From: Beijerinckia mobilis
GTDB taxonomy: Bacteria > Pseudomonadota > Alphaproteobacteria > Rhizobiales > Beijerinckiaceae
Assembly (NCBI RefSeq): GCF_000745425.1
Contig: NZ_JQJH01000003.1
Span: 186,001-250,000 of the forward strand
DNA: 64,000 bases
Direction of reading: 5' to 3'
Below are positions 9,163-17,625 of the stretch, piece after piece; within the stretch, counting starts at the first letter, position 1, and every line of letters starts with the position of its first letter. Under the pieces are notes generated by a model. That model was not told the origin of the DNA and ran no database searches. It saw only the letters and a list, made by a program, of their open reading frames with translations. The position numbers and the translations under genes were made by a program.

Positions 9163-10935
9163 GTGTCCTTTATTTTCCGCCTTGCTTCTTCTCGTTTTCT
9201 CCCGCGCGGCCTGAGTCTCGCCATGACCTGCTCGCTTCTTGCCCCGGCGCCAATGGCGTTCGCAAGGGCCAAGGAAAGCCTGGCCATAGCGACGCCTTTC
9301 GAGGTTGGCGAAAGCCCCATGGGCAATTATCTCGCGGCCTATGTCGCCGGGATCGACAAGGACACGCTGGCCGCAGCCACCTATTTTCGTGAGGCGCTGC
9401 GTTATGACCCCAACAATCCGGCGCTGATCGAGCGGGCTTTCGTCGCGGCGATTTCAAATGGCAACATGCAGGATGCCTTTGGCTTCGCGGAGCGGCTTCT
9501 GACGCGTGATCCCCGTAACGGCCTGGCCCATCTCGCGCTTGGCGTCAGGGCCATCAAGCAGCATCATTATGCCGCCGCACGCAACCATTTCGCCCGGGGC
9601 GGCGCGAGCCGCGAACGCGATATTACGGCCACTCTGCTTGCCGCCTGGACTTATGCCGGAAGCGGCGATTACAAGCGCGGGCTCGAACTCGTCGATCGTC
9701 TGCGTGACGAGAGCTTCGGCGTGTTCCGGGATTTCCACGGTGGATTGATTGCCGAGGTCGCGCATAATAGCAATGAAGCGACGCGCCGCCTGAAAGCCGC
9801 CTATGATTCCGACAAGAACACTCTGCGGCTGGTCGATGTCTATGCCCGTTTTCTTGCCCAGCATGGCCAGCGCGAAGACGCGATCAAGGTCTATGAGGCC
9901 TATGATGAACTTCTGCCCAATCATCCGATCATCGTAGACGCCCTCGCGGCGCTGAAAAGCGGTAAGACACTTGAATCGCCGATCCGCACGCCGGAGCAGG
10001 GCGCGGCGGAAGTGCTCTATGGCCTGGGTGCCGCCGGCAGCCGTCAGGGCGACGAACTTGCTGCGATGATCTATCTGCGCCTGTCGCTGTATCTCTCACC
10101 AGACAACAGCCTCGCGCTGATCACGCTTGGGGATATTTACGAGCGCATCAAGCAGAATGAACGGGCGCTCGAAGTCTATGAATCCGTTCCGGAGGATGAC
10201 CCTCTGCGGGTCACAGCGGATATTCAAAGCGCCCAGATTCTCGAAGTGCTCGGGCGCACCGAGGAAGCGCGCAAGCATCTCGAATCGATCGTCAAGGATC
10301 ATCCCAAGGATGCCGATGCCCTTGCCGCGCTCGGCAATCTCCAGCGCGCGCATAAGCAATATGCCGAGGCGATCGAAACCTATACGCGGGCACTGGAAGC
10401 GACGAACAAACCCGAAAAGGCCACCTGGCCGCTGTATTATTTCCGGGGCATCTCCTATGAGCGCAACAAGCAATGGCCGCAGGCCGAGGCCGATCTGCGC
10501 CGCGCGCTGGCCCTCTTCCCCGATCAGCCGCTCGTCCTGAATTATCTCGGCTATAGCTGGGTCGATCAGGGCCTCAATCTCGATGAGGCCTTCACCATGC
10601 TGCACAAGGCCGTCGAATTGCGTCCGACCGATGGCTATATCGTCGACAGCCTCGGCTGGGCCAATTACCGGCTCGGGCGTTACGATGAAGCCGTCAAGGA
10701 ACTCGAACGCGCGATCGATCTCAAACCATCCGACCCGGTGATCAACGATCACCTTGGCGACGCCTACTGGCGTATCGGGCGCAAGCTCGAGGCCCATTTC
10801 CAATGGAACCATGCGCGCGATCTCGGCCCCGAGCCGGAGGACAAGGATCGCATCCTGAGCAAGATCGCGCATGGCCTCAATGACGAGGAAAAGCCGGCGG
10901 CTGCTGAAGCAAAGCCCGACAAAAACGGCGGCTGA
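9163..10935 (+). CDS. Secreted tetratricopeptide-repeat (TPR) protein
   Basis: A 590-residue protein with an N-terminal signal peptide (GLSLAMTCSLLAPAPMAFA) followed by TPR helices over most of its length; repeats such as 'AAATYFREALRYDPNNPAL', 'AEADLRRALALFPDQPLVLN' and 'AVKELERAIDLKPSDPVIND' are easy to see. TPR arrays mediate protein-protein contacts, so this is likely a periplasmic scaffold. The charged tail (EEKPAAAEAKPDKNGG) is low complexity. The start is GTG with an AGGGAAAG site about 9 bases upstream. It precedes ispE by 132 bases on the same strand, an arrangement common in Rhizobiales. No catalytic domain is visible. Confidence 0.88.
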   Translation: MSFIFRLASSRFLPRGLSLAMTCSLLAPAPMAFARAKESLAIATPFEVGESPMGNYLAAYVAGIDKDTLAAATYFREALRYDPNNPALIERAFVAAISNGNMQDAFGFAERLLTRDPRNGLAHLALGVRAIKQHHYAAARNHFARGGASRERDITATLLAAWTYAGSGDYKRGLELVDRLRDESFGVFRDFHGGLIAEVAHNSNEATRRLKAAYDSDKNTLRLVDVYARFLAQHGQREDAIKVYEAYDELLPNHPIIVDALAALKSGKTLESPIRTPEQGAAEVLYGLGAAGSRQGDELAAMIYLRLSLYLSPDNSLALITLGDIYERIKQNERALEVYESVPEDDPLRVTADIQSAQILEVLGRTEEARKHLESIVKDHPKDADALAALGNLQRAHKQYAEAIETYTRALEATNKPEKATWPLYYFRGISYERNKQWPQAEADLRRALALFPDQPLVLNYLGYSWVDQGLNLDEAFTMLHKAVELRPTDGYIVDSLGWANYRLGRYDEAVKELERAIDLKPSDPVINDHLGDAYWRIGRKLEAHFQWNHARDLGPEPEDKDRILSKIAHGLNDEEKPAAAEAKPDKNGG

Positions 10936-11030
10936 CACCACAGCTGCTCTTATGATTGCTCTTGGCTCCGCCTCACGTGCGGCTTGACGCTTTGCGCCGT
11001 CTCGCCGAGAAAATCCCTGTGATTTCCTGA

Positions 11031-11053
11031 TGGCCCTGCCTTCGGCTGGGCCA
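11031..11053 (+). promoter_or_regulatory. GC-rich hairpin in the leader of ispE
   Basis: The arms TGGCCC and GGGCCA, continued inward past one mismatch by GC/GC, enclose a CTTCG loop 15 bases before the ispE ATG. No T-run follows, so it is not a classical terminator; it may be an mRNA structure or a chance palindrome. Confidence 0.35.
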
Positions 11054-11067
11054 TAATAGTTCCGGAT

Positions 11068-11952
11068 ATGGCTTTGGCATCTTCTGTTCTGATCGAACGC
11101 GCGCCCGCGAAGGTCAATCTCACCCTCCATGTCGTTGGCCGCAAGGAAAACGGCTGGCACGAGCTCGAAAGTCTCGTCGCATTCACCGCGGGCGGGGATG
11201 TTTTGTCCCTGACGCCCGGGGAGATGCTCGGCCTGACGCTCGAAGGTCCGACAGCCTCGCTTGCCGGCGACAATGATCAGAATCTGGTGTTGAAGGCGGC
11301 TCGTAATCTCTCAAGCCGTGTTGATGGCTTGCGCACAGGCGCTTTCCATCTCGTGAAACATCTTCCGGTCGCGGCCGGTGTCGGTGGTGGCTCGTCCGAT
11401 GCAGCGGCGGCGCTGCGCCTGCTCGCCCGGGCCAATGAGATCGCCTTCGATGATCCGCGCCTGCAGGAGGCGGCGCGCGAAACCGGTGCTGACGTCCCTG
11501 TCTGCCTCGACCGGTGCGCCCGCATGATGGAGGGCGTTGGGGAAAAACTTGGCGAACCCTTGCGCCTGCCGCCGCTCGTGGGCCTGATCGTCAATCCGGG
11601 GCAGGCGCTTGAGACCAAGGCGGTGTTCGCCACGATGAATCTGGCGCCCGGAACGAAAACCCATTACGGCGCGCATCCCGCGCTGTCCGCGCCACAGGAT
11701 ATGGCAGGGTTTCTCGCGGCGCTGCGCAAGGGCCGCAACGATATGGAGGACGCGGCCTGCGTCCTCGCGCCGGTCATAGGGTCCATCCTCGCGGTCCTGT
11801 CGGCAGCGCGCGGATGCCAGCTCGCGCGCATGTCGGGGTCCGGTGCGACCTGCTACGCTTTGTTCACCGATTGCCGCGCGGCGCTCAAGGCGCGCCAGGC
11901 GATTTTAAAGGCGCATCCGGAATGGTGGGTCAAGGCCTGCGTGTTCCGGTAA
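11068..11952 (+). CDS. ispE: 4-(cytidine-5'-diphospho)-2-C-methyl-D-erythritol kinase
   Basis: GHMP kinase of the non-mevalonate (MEP) isoprenoid pathway; phosphorylates CDP-methylerythritol. The 294-residue protein shows Lys15 in APAKVNLTL, the glycine-rich ATP loop GVGGGSSDAAA (104-114), Asp142 in GADVPVCL and the C-terminal MSGSGATCYAL motif. The pathway supplies isopentenyl diphosphate to the polyprenyl synthase encoded at 6-7 kb. The length matches the family and the ATG at 11068 precedes the first conserved strand closely, so the start is reliable. Confidence 0.96.
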   Translation: MALASSVLIERAPAKVNLTLHVVGRKENGWHELESLVAFTAGGDVLSLTPGEMLGLTLEGPTASLAGDNDQNLVLKAARNLSSRVDGLRTGAFHLVKHLPVAAGVGGGSSDAAAALRLLARANEIAFDDPRLQEAARETGADVPVCLDRCARMMEGVGEKLGEPLRLPPLVGLIVNPGQALETKAVFATMNLAPGTKTHYGAHPALSAPQDMAGFLAALRKGRNDMEDAACVLAPVIGSILAVLSAARGCQLARMSGSGATCYALFTDCRAALKARQAILKAHPEWWVKACVFR

Positions 11953-12079
11953 GCGATGGCCGATGAATTTGCCCTATCACCATTGGCTCGCGAAATGAGC
12001 CCAAAGGCTTCAATGGCCAAGCTCTTGTTAAGCAATATCTGTTAATATATATGTGAACGGTTTTTTACAGGATAAAACC

Positions 12080-14221
12080 GTGCCTTACCGTTTTCCACTG
12101 CTTCGCCGCCCGCTTGCTCTTCTCGCTTGTATCGAAACACTTTCCACTTTGACGGCTCATGCTGAGGATGGGGTGATCGAGCTTGCGCCTGTCACCATTT
12201 CGGCTGAGGGCGCCGCCTCGACGGAGACGGTTCAAGGTGGTTATCGCGTCAAAAACGCCACTCTCGGTCCCTTTGGGCAAAGGCCCATTGTCGATACGCC
12301 TTTTTCCGTCACGGTGGTGCCATCCGATCTCGCCAAGAACCAGCAATTGTTGAGCGTGCGGGAAGCCCTCCGTCTGATTCCTTCCGTTCAAGGCGAGAAT
12401 ATCCGGCCGCAGACGCGCGGCATGCAGGCTGGTGTCGTGCAAAATACGCGCATCGACGGTCTGAACATTGCGGCGACGACCGATTATCCGATGGAACAAT
12501 TCGATCGGATCGAAGTGCTGAATGGTCTTTCCAGCGCCATCTATGGTCCTTCCAATCCGGCAGGCACTTTCAATTTCGTCCTGAAGCGTCCCACCGAGAC
12601 GCCTTTGCATGAATTGACATTCGGTTATCTCTCGCAGACCTCCTGGCTCGGCCATGCCGATCTCGGTGGCTATCTCGACGAGGGGCGGCATTTCGCCTAC
12701 CGTTTGAATCTGCTTAATCAGAATGGCGTCAATTATGTCGATGGCAGCCAGTTGAAACGCCAGCTTGCGAGCCTCGCCTTCGACATTCACATCACGCCGG
12801 AGACGGTCGTCGAGACCAATGCGAGCTTCTATAATTACGTCACCAAGGGTTTGCCGGGAACATTCGCTCTGGCAAGCGGCGTGAGTTTTCCCTCAGCTCC
12901 CGATCCGACCCGTGTCGGCTACGGCCAGCCTTACGGCGGTGACGACAATCAGACCGCCATCTTCAGCGGCCGCCTGAAACATGATTTCGGGCAGGACTGG
13001 CATCTCACGGCGGCGATCCTGCGCCAGAGCAATGACAGGGCGTCGACTGTTCCGACGAATACACTGACGAGCAATTCCGGGGCCTATACGACGACGGCGG
13101 CGACGACAACCTATTCGCTGGATACTGTGCTGAGCAATATGGTCGCGCTCAACGGCCGTTTCTTCACCGGCCCCGTCTCGCATGATTTCGTGATCGCGAA
13201 TAATGGTTTCCTGTGGGATCGCTATACGCCGTATCAGACCGGGGCGGTGACGCTCGGCAGCGCCAGCCTCGCCAATCCCGCCGTCTTTCCCGCGCGCGCC
13301 TTTCCGGATTTCAAGAACCGTTATCGTTCGGTGGAAACCTTCCAGCAATCGATCACGGTCGGCGATATTATCGGGCTCAGCGAACAATGGGCGATGCAAT
13401 TCGCCATCAGCCAGAGCTGGATCAATGCGCAGAATTTCAACCGTTCCGGTGTCATGACCAGCAATTACAATACGAGCGGAGTCAGCCCGACGGCGAGCGT
13501 ATTGTTCAAGCCGAACCGGATCTCGACGGCCTATCTCACTTACGCGGAAAATCTGCAGCAGGGCGATACGGCGCCGAATGGTGTGGCCAATGCCGGCAAT
13601 GTGCTGGCACCCGTGCGTGCGCGGCAATGGGAGCTTGGATACAAGGTCGATCTCGAAAGAATCAATTTGCGGGCGGCCCTGTTCCAGATTGAGCGACCCT
13701 ATGCTTATACGGTCAATAATGTTTATGGCGTCAACGGCTTGCAGGTCAATCGCGGCATTGAGCTGACAGCCGCTGGAAAGCTAACGGATGATCTGACCCT
13801 TTTCGGCGGTCTGTCGCTGCTCGACCCGCGGCTTCAGAATACGGCATCGGTGACGACGACCGACAAGCAGATTCTCGGCCTCTCGCATGTTATGTTCAAC
13901 ATGCTGCTCGATTATCAGTTTCCGCTCGTGCCCGGCCTTGCCTTCAACGCCAATATCAATTTCGCCAGTGCACGGCCGGGCAATTACAGCAATACGACCT
14001 GGGCTGACGGCTATGTCGTCGCCGATCTCGGTGTGCGCTATGAGACGAAGGTTATGGACCATCCCGTCACCTGGCGCCTGAATGTATATAATGTCGCCGA
14101 TGAACATTATTGGGCCAATGTCGCGCCGACAGGTCAGAATGGCTATAACAGCACGGACAATGGCATAGGAACGCTGGGCGCGCCGCGGACTGTCCGTCTA
14201 TCGATGCAAATGGATCTGTGA
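12080..14221 (+). CDS. TonB-dependent outer-membrane receptor (siderophore-receptor type)
   Basis: Outer-membrane beta-barrel that imports a ligand using TonB energy. A signal peptide ends near LSTLTAHA, then a TonB-box-like stretch (IELAPVTIS), the plug domain (FSVTVVPSDLAKNQQLLSVREAL; IEVLNGLSSAIYGPSNPAGTFNF) and a roughly 500-residue barrel. The start is probably GTG 12080, with CAGGA seven bases upstream; GTG 12053 would add nine residues without a site. The C-terminus ends QMDL rather than the usual terminal aromatic. The stop codon overlaps the start of the next gene, a ModA-like binding protein, so the two are coupled. The ligand is unknown; the partner hints at an oxyanion or its chelate. 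Confidence 0.92.
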   Translation: MPYRFPLLRRPLALLACIETLSTLTAHAEDGVIELAPVTISAEGAASTETVQGGYRVKNATLGPFGQRPIVDTPFSVTVVPSDLAKNQQLLSVREALRLIPSVQGENIRPQTRGMQAGVVQNTRIDGLNIAATTDYPMEQFDRIEVLNGLSSAIYGPSNPAGTFNFVLKRPTETPLHELTFGYLSQTSWLGHADLGGYLDEGRHFAYRLNLLNQNGVNYVDGSQLKRQLASLAFDIHITPETVVETNASFYNYVTKGLPGTFALASGVSFPSAPDPTRVGYGQPYGGDDNQTAIFSGRLKHDFGQDWHLTAAILRQSNDRASTVPTNTLTSNSGAYTTTAATTTYSLDTVLSNMVALNGRFFTGPVSHDFVIANNGFLWDRYTPYQTGAVTLGSASLANPAVFPARAFPDFKNRYRSVETFQQSITVGDIIGLSEQWAMQFAISQSWINAQNFNRSGVMTSNYNTSGVSPTASVLFKPNRISTAYLTYAENLQQGDTAPNGVANAGNVLAPVRARQWELGYKVDLERINLRAALFQIERPYAYTVNNVYGVNGLQVNRGIELTAAGKLTDDLTLFGGLSLLDPRLQNTASVTTTDKQILGLSHVMFNMLLDYQFPLVPGLAFNANINFASARPGNYSNTTWADGYVVADLGVRYETKVMDHPVTWRLNVYNVADEHYWANVAPTGQNGYNSTDNGIGTLGAPRTVRLSMQMDL

Positions 14222-15066
14222 TGATACGCAACGTCCTGTGCCGGAATCTCCTTGTCTTCCTTGTCGTCCTATGGCCTTGCGTCTCCAGGGCCGATGAACA
14301 GACAGGATCCCCCCAGCCTTTGCGCGTCTTTGCAGCGGGTAGCCTCAGGGGCGTGGTCAAGTCGCTCGTCGCGACTTATGAAAAGACGACGGGGCAAAAG
14401 ATTGATACCGTGTTTGGACCTGCCGGCTTGTTGCTCGACAGGATCGAAAAGGATGGTGGTGCCGATCTCTTCCTTTCCGCCAATATGAACCACCCCGAGC
14501 AGTTGGCGCGTGCTGGAAAAAGCCTGCCGCCGGTGATTTATGTGCGAAACGCAATGTGCGGGCTGGCGCGCAAAGATTTTGGCCTCACGACGGAAAATTT
14601 CCTGCAGAAGCTTCTCGATCCGGCGACCCGTATTGGGACCTCGACGCCGAAGGCTGATCCGGGCGGGGATTACGCATGGACGATGTTTGCCCGGGCGGAT
14701 GTGCTGAAGCCGGGCGCCGAGAAGCAGCTTGAGGATAAGGCGCAGAAACTTGTCGGTGGCACTCTGGCACCACCGCCTGCCGCCGGGGCCAATCCTGTCG
14801 CGCAATTCGTGAAAGAGGGGACGGTCGATCTCTTCATCGGCTATTGCAGCCATGGGAGCGCTGCGCCGGATAATGATCTCGTCTCCGTCAGGGCACCCGA
14901 TGATCTTAATATCGCCGTTGATTACGGAATGTCGGTGATTGAAGGAGCGGATCCAGAACGGCAATGGGCGGCGGCGCGCTTCGCCCTTTATCTTTTGACG
15001 CCTGGTGCGCAAAAAATCTTCGCAGAATTCGGCTTCGTGCCGGTGAGACAGAGCACACAGAATTGA
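14221..15066 (+). CDS. Periplasmic substrate-binding protein, ModA-like (molybdate/oxyanion family)
   Basis: A 281-residue secreted protein: signal peptide (LLVFLVVLWPCVSRADE), then the type II binding-protein fold with the ModA-like sequence LRVFAAGSL, FGPAGLLLDRIEK and ADLFLSANMNHPEQL. It lacks the usual ModB/ModC permease and ATPase beside it. Its ATG overlaps the TGA of the TonB receptor gene (TGATG), implying translational coupling and a shared job in uptake across both membranes. Whether it binds molybdate, tungstate, sulfate or a chelate cannot be decided by eye. It converges on the chromate transporter genes. Confidence 0.8.
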   Translation: MIRNVLCRNLLVFLVVLWPCVSRADEQTGSPQPLRVFAAGSLRGVVKSLVATYEKTTGQKIDTVFGPAGLLLDRIEKDGGADLFLSANMNHPEQLARAGKSLPPVIYVRNAMCGLARKDFGLTTENFLQKLLDPATRIGTSTPKADPGGDYAWTMFARADVLKPGAEKQLEDKAQKLVGGTLAPPPAAGANPVAQFVKEGTVDLFIGYCSHGSAAPDNDLVSVRAPDDLNIAVDYGMSVIEGADPERQWAAARFALYLLTPGAQKIFAEFGFVPVRQSTQN

Positions 15067-15078
15067 GGCGTCGCATTA

Positions 15079-15615
15079 TCAGGAGATCTTGTTGATTGCT
15101 CCGATCGCGCTGGCGATAAGAGTGACGCTGGCGCCGCCAAGAAGAATCCAGAAAGTCTCGATTTTCGTCATCAGGAGCAGCGCGAGGCTGATTGTGGCAA
15201 TGGTCATTGTCAGCGGATCGGTGAGCGCGTCCCTGCCAAGCGGTATGGCTGCCGCGAATAGCAGAGCGGCACTGGCGATGACGACGCTTTGCAGAACGGT
15301 TTTCACACGCGGATGCTCGACCCTGCGGCCGGCATAGTGAAGGATAGGAATGATGGTCAGGGCTGGCGTGATCATGGCCAGCCAGCCAGCCAGCGCGCCG
15401 GGCCATCTGGAAACGAAATAGCCGACACTGACGATGAATAATCCGACTGCCCCGGGCGTACTGCGGGTGATGACGATGGCCTCGTTCAACTGCTGTTCCG
15501 TCAGCACATGATAATGGGTGATGAGTGCGTCATGCACAGCGGGCAGGGCCGCGAGTCCGGCAAAGGAAGTGGCCGCGGCCTTGAGCAGGATGACATAGAG
15601 CAGAAAGATGTTCAT
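15079..15615 (-). CDS. Chromate transporter, second half (short-chain CHR protein)
   Basis: A 178-residue membrane protein of the CHR family: MNIFLLYVILLKAAATSFAGL, then 'ITRSTPGAVGLFIVSVGYFVSRWPGALAGWLAMITPAL', which is the CHR pattern of a motif-bearing helix hairpin. It forms a pair with the upstream CHR gene; their ATGA overlap (15612-15615) shows translational coupling. Paired short CHR proteins are thought to act as a heterodimer equivalent to one long ChrA that exports chromate. The frame is open to 15774, but the ATG at 15615 lies exactly at the overlap and starts the conserved domain. Confidence 0.85.
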   Translation of the reverse strand: MNIFLLYVILLKAAATSFAGLAALPAVHDALITHYHVLTEQQLNEAIVITRSTPGAVGLFIVSVGYFVSRWPGALAGWLAMITPALTIIPILHYAGRRVEHPRVKTVLQSVVIASAALLFAAAIPLGRDALTDPLTMTIATISLALLLMTKIETFWILLGGASVTLIASAIGAINKIS

Positions 15616-16205
15616 GCTTTCACCGGGGGCAGGAAGACACCGAGAAGACCAGCGAGCAAGAGCACTTCGATGGCGGGGATTTTGAGAAAGACATAGAGTG
15701 TGAATGCGGCAAGGCCGATGCCGATGAGACGCAAACATTCGGCCTTGCGTGCATGAGGCCGTGCGATGATCCATGCTGTCTTGATGGTCAAGGCGACCGC
15801 GCCGGCCATGGCGCCCCGCAAAGCCTCGTTGAAGAGAAGATTATCGCGCCACGCATCGAACAGGATCGTGAGGGCGACAACCATCAAGGCGCAGGGAAGA
15901 GAGGCGGCAAGAAGAGCGGTGATGGCGCCGGGAACGCGTTGCAGGACCCAGCCGAGGCCGGTGCAGAAAGCCAATAGATTGGTGCCGGGTATCAGACGCG
16001 CCAAGGCGAAACACAAGGTGAAATCATCCTGGCTGACCCAGTGACGTTTTTCGACCAATTGCTGATGAATGGCTGCGGCGGTGAGGCTGCCTCCGCCCAT
16101 GGTGAAATTAGCGTGGCGGATGAACAGACTTGCGATCTGGGAAAGAGTCGGATGCGGCCTTCTGGGTTCCTCGATTGCATGTGTCATTGGATTCTTGATG
16201 GGCAT
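15612..16205 (-). CDS. Chromate transporter, first half (short-chain CHR protein)
   Basis: A 197-residue membrane protein; the segment FTMGGGSLTAA, followed by WVSQDDFTLCFALARLIPGTNLLAF, is the N-terminal ChrA-domain signature. It is coupled by a 4-base overlap to the second CHR gene. No ChrB or other chromate regulator is adjacent. A perfect 10-base palindrome GAAACGTTTC (16209-16218) lies just upstream of the ATG and could be an operator. An alternative ATG at 16187 would remove six residues. The pair is in line with, and about 100 bases downstream of, the CitE-like gene of the nadK run. Confidence 0.85.
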   Translation of the reverse strand: MPIKNPMTHAIEEPRRPHPTLSQIASLFIRHANFTMGGGSLTAAAIHQQLVEKRHWVSQDDFTLCFALARLIPGTNLLAFCTGLGWVLQRVPGAITALLAASLPCALMVVALTILFDAWRDNLLFNEALRGAMAGAVALTIKTAWIIARPHARKAECLRLIGIGLAAFTLYVFLKIPAIEVLLLAGLLGVFLPPVKA

Positions 16206-16307
16206 GGAGAAACGTTTCGTTGCATCGCGATTGGCGAGAATATCCGGTCCTATAGGGGAATAGCAGCGGCAGGACCGGAATACGCGCCGATCGTGTCACA
16301 AGTCGCT

Positions 16308-17054
16308 TCAATCCGTCTTGAGAATATTGCCGGTGATAACGGAGACGTGACCGTGAAAGCCCTCCCGCTGCGCCTTGAGCGCCATTCTTTCCCAGGCGGA
16401 ATTGGCATGTGCTGCCGCCGCGAAATCCTCGGCTGGCCACGTCATGTCGAGATAGGCTGGAACCTGTGCAATCGCGGCGGCAAGCACCGTCTGTGCTCGT
16501 GCGAAGATAAGCGGCGCTGGGTCAAAGTAATCCGCCGCTTCAAGCGTCGCGATGGCGGGCAGGTCGATGTTCAAGGCCCTCGCCAGCGGGCGCGGGGTGT
16601 GAATGAATGCGACGAGACGGGGACTTGATCCAGCATAGGTTTGCAAGGTGAAACAGGCGGCAGGCGTTGCCGCAACCTCGGCAATGATTTTCGTGGTGCC
16701 GTCCGGCCTGTTATGCAAGGCCTCGTGAACGGCAAGCAGGCAGCCCGCATGCTGCACATCCATGCCGCCGCCACATCCGTGCAGCACGATGCCATCGAGC
16801 CTATGCTGTATGATCGCGGTCAAATGATCATCGAGCTTGGCGTCATCGAGTGAGGGAAGCTGTGCATAGATCACTGTGCCGCCGAGGCGACGCAGGCCAT
16901 CCATTTTCTCTTTGAAACATTCTGTATTTTCGATGGCTCCGGCCGGGATGACAATCGTCCCGTCGGCAGAGCCGGCCAGCGGTGGATGCGCGAAATCATT
17001 CAGTCTGTAGAAAACTGGAGATGTATGCGGCGCGTCATCAGCCCTGCATGACAT
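16308..17054 (-). CDS. CitE-like (HpcH/HpaI aldolase/citrate lyase beta-like) protein, apparently lacking metal ligands
   Basis: A 248-residue protein whose order of blocks follows CitE-type CoA-ester lyases: LDGIVLHGCGG, AEVAATPAACF, SSPRLVAFIHTPRPLA, FARAQTVLAAAIAQVPAYLD and REGFHGHVSVITGN. The usual acidic positions are altered: LDLEDAV-type block reads TIVIPAGAIE, ETARG reads EVAATP, and the GAEDL block reads TPRPL. The catalytic metal site may therefore be missing, so a lyase reaction is doubtful. It overlaps nudK by 17 bases, placing it in the nadK-nudK operon. Function not known; family placement is by eye. Confidence 0.65.
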   Translation of the reverse strand: MSCRADDAPHTSPVFYRLNDFAHPPLAGSADGTIVIPAGAIENTECFKEKMDGLRRLGGTVIYAQLPSLDDAKLDDHLTAIIQHRLDGIVLHGCGGGMDVQHAGCLLAVHEALHNRPDGTTKIIAEVAATPAACFTLQTYAGSSPRLVAFIHTPRPLARALNIDLPAIATLEAADYFDPAPLIFARAQTVLAAAIAQVPAYLDMTWPAEDFAAAAHANSAWERMALKAQREGFHGHVSVITGNILKTD

Positions 17055-17625
17055 TGTTCAGCTTGGCCCAATAGAGCAGGGCGATGGTTTTCGCGTCGAT
17101 GATCTCACCCTTGTCGATCATGGCAAGCGCTTCATCAAGCGTCGGTTCCAGAATCTCTATATCCTCGGCCTCCTCTTCAAGGCCGCCGCCCGGGCCGACA
17201 CGCTGATCAAGGCTGTAGGGCGCCGCGAAATAATAGAGTTTTTCGGCGACCGCGCCGGGCGTTGAATAGGCTTCGAAGAGGAATCTCGGCTCACCGATGG
17301 CAAAGCCGGTTTCCTCCTGCGTCTCGCGGATGATGCAGGATCGCGGATCATCGCCGCCGAGCTTTCCGGCACAGACCTCGATCAGGCTTTCGCGATTGTT
17401 GCCGAGAAATCCCGGTAGGCGGAACTGCCGCACGAGCAGGACACGCGATCGCGTGGGATCGTATAGGAGAATGGCTGCGCCATTGCCCGTATCAAAGAAA
17501 TCTCGCGCCTGTTGTTGCCATTCGCCATTGAAGCGCTTGCGCTCGATGACGATACGCTCGAGCTTGCCGAAACCGTCCGTCAGGATTTTGCGGCTGAGAA
17601 TGCGGATTTGGTCAGACATGCTCAA
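17038..17625 (-). CDS. nudK: NUDIX hydrolase, NudK-like (GDP-mannose/ADP-sugar pyrophosphatase type)
   Basis: A 195-residue Nudix enzyme. The Nudix box AGKLGGDDPRSCIIRETQEE is one residue shorter between its conserved positions than the generic box, as in E. coli NudK, and the following FEAYSTPGAVAEKLYYFAAPY, GPGGGLEEEAEDIEILE and GEIIDAKTIALLYW segments also follow NudK closely. NudK hydrolyses GDP-mannose and related nucleotide sugars. The gene overlaps nadK by four bases upstream and the CitE-like gene by 17 bases downstream, so all three are probably cotranscribed. The substrate is inferred from family. Confidence 0.85.
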   Translation of the reverse strand: MSMSDQIRILSRKILTDGFGKLERIVIERKRFNGEWQQQARDFFDTGNGAAILLYDPTRSRVLLVRQFRLPGFLGNNRESLIEVCAGKLGGDDPRSCIIRETQEETGFAIGEPRFLFEAYSTPGAVAEKLYYFAAPYSLDQRVGPGGGLEEEAEDIEILEPTLDEALAMIDKGEIIDAKTIALLYWAKLNNVMQG

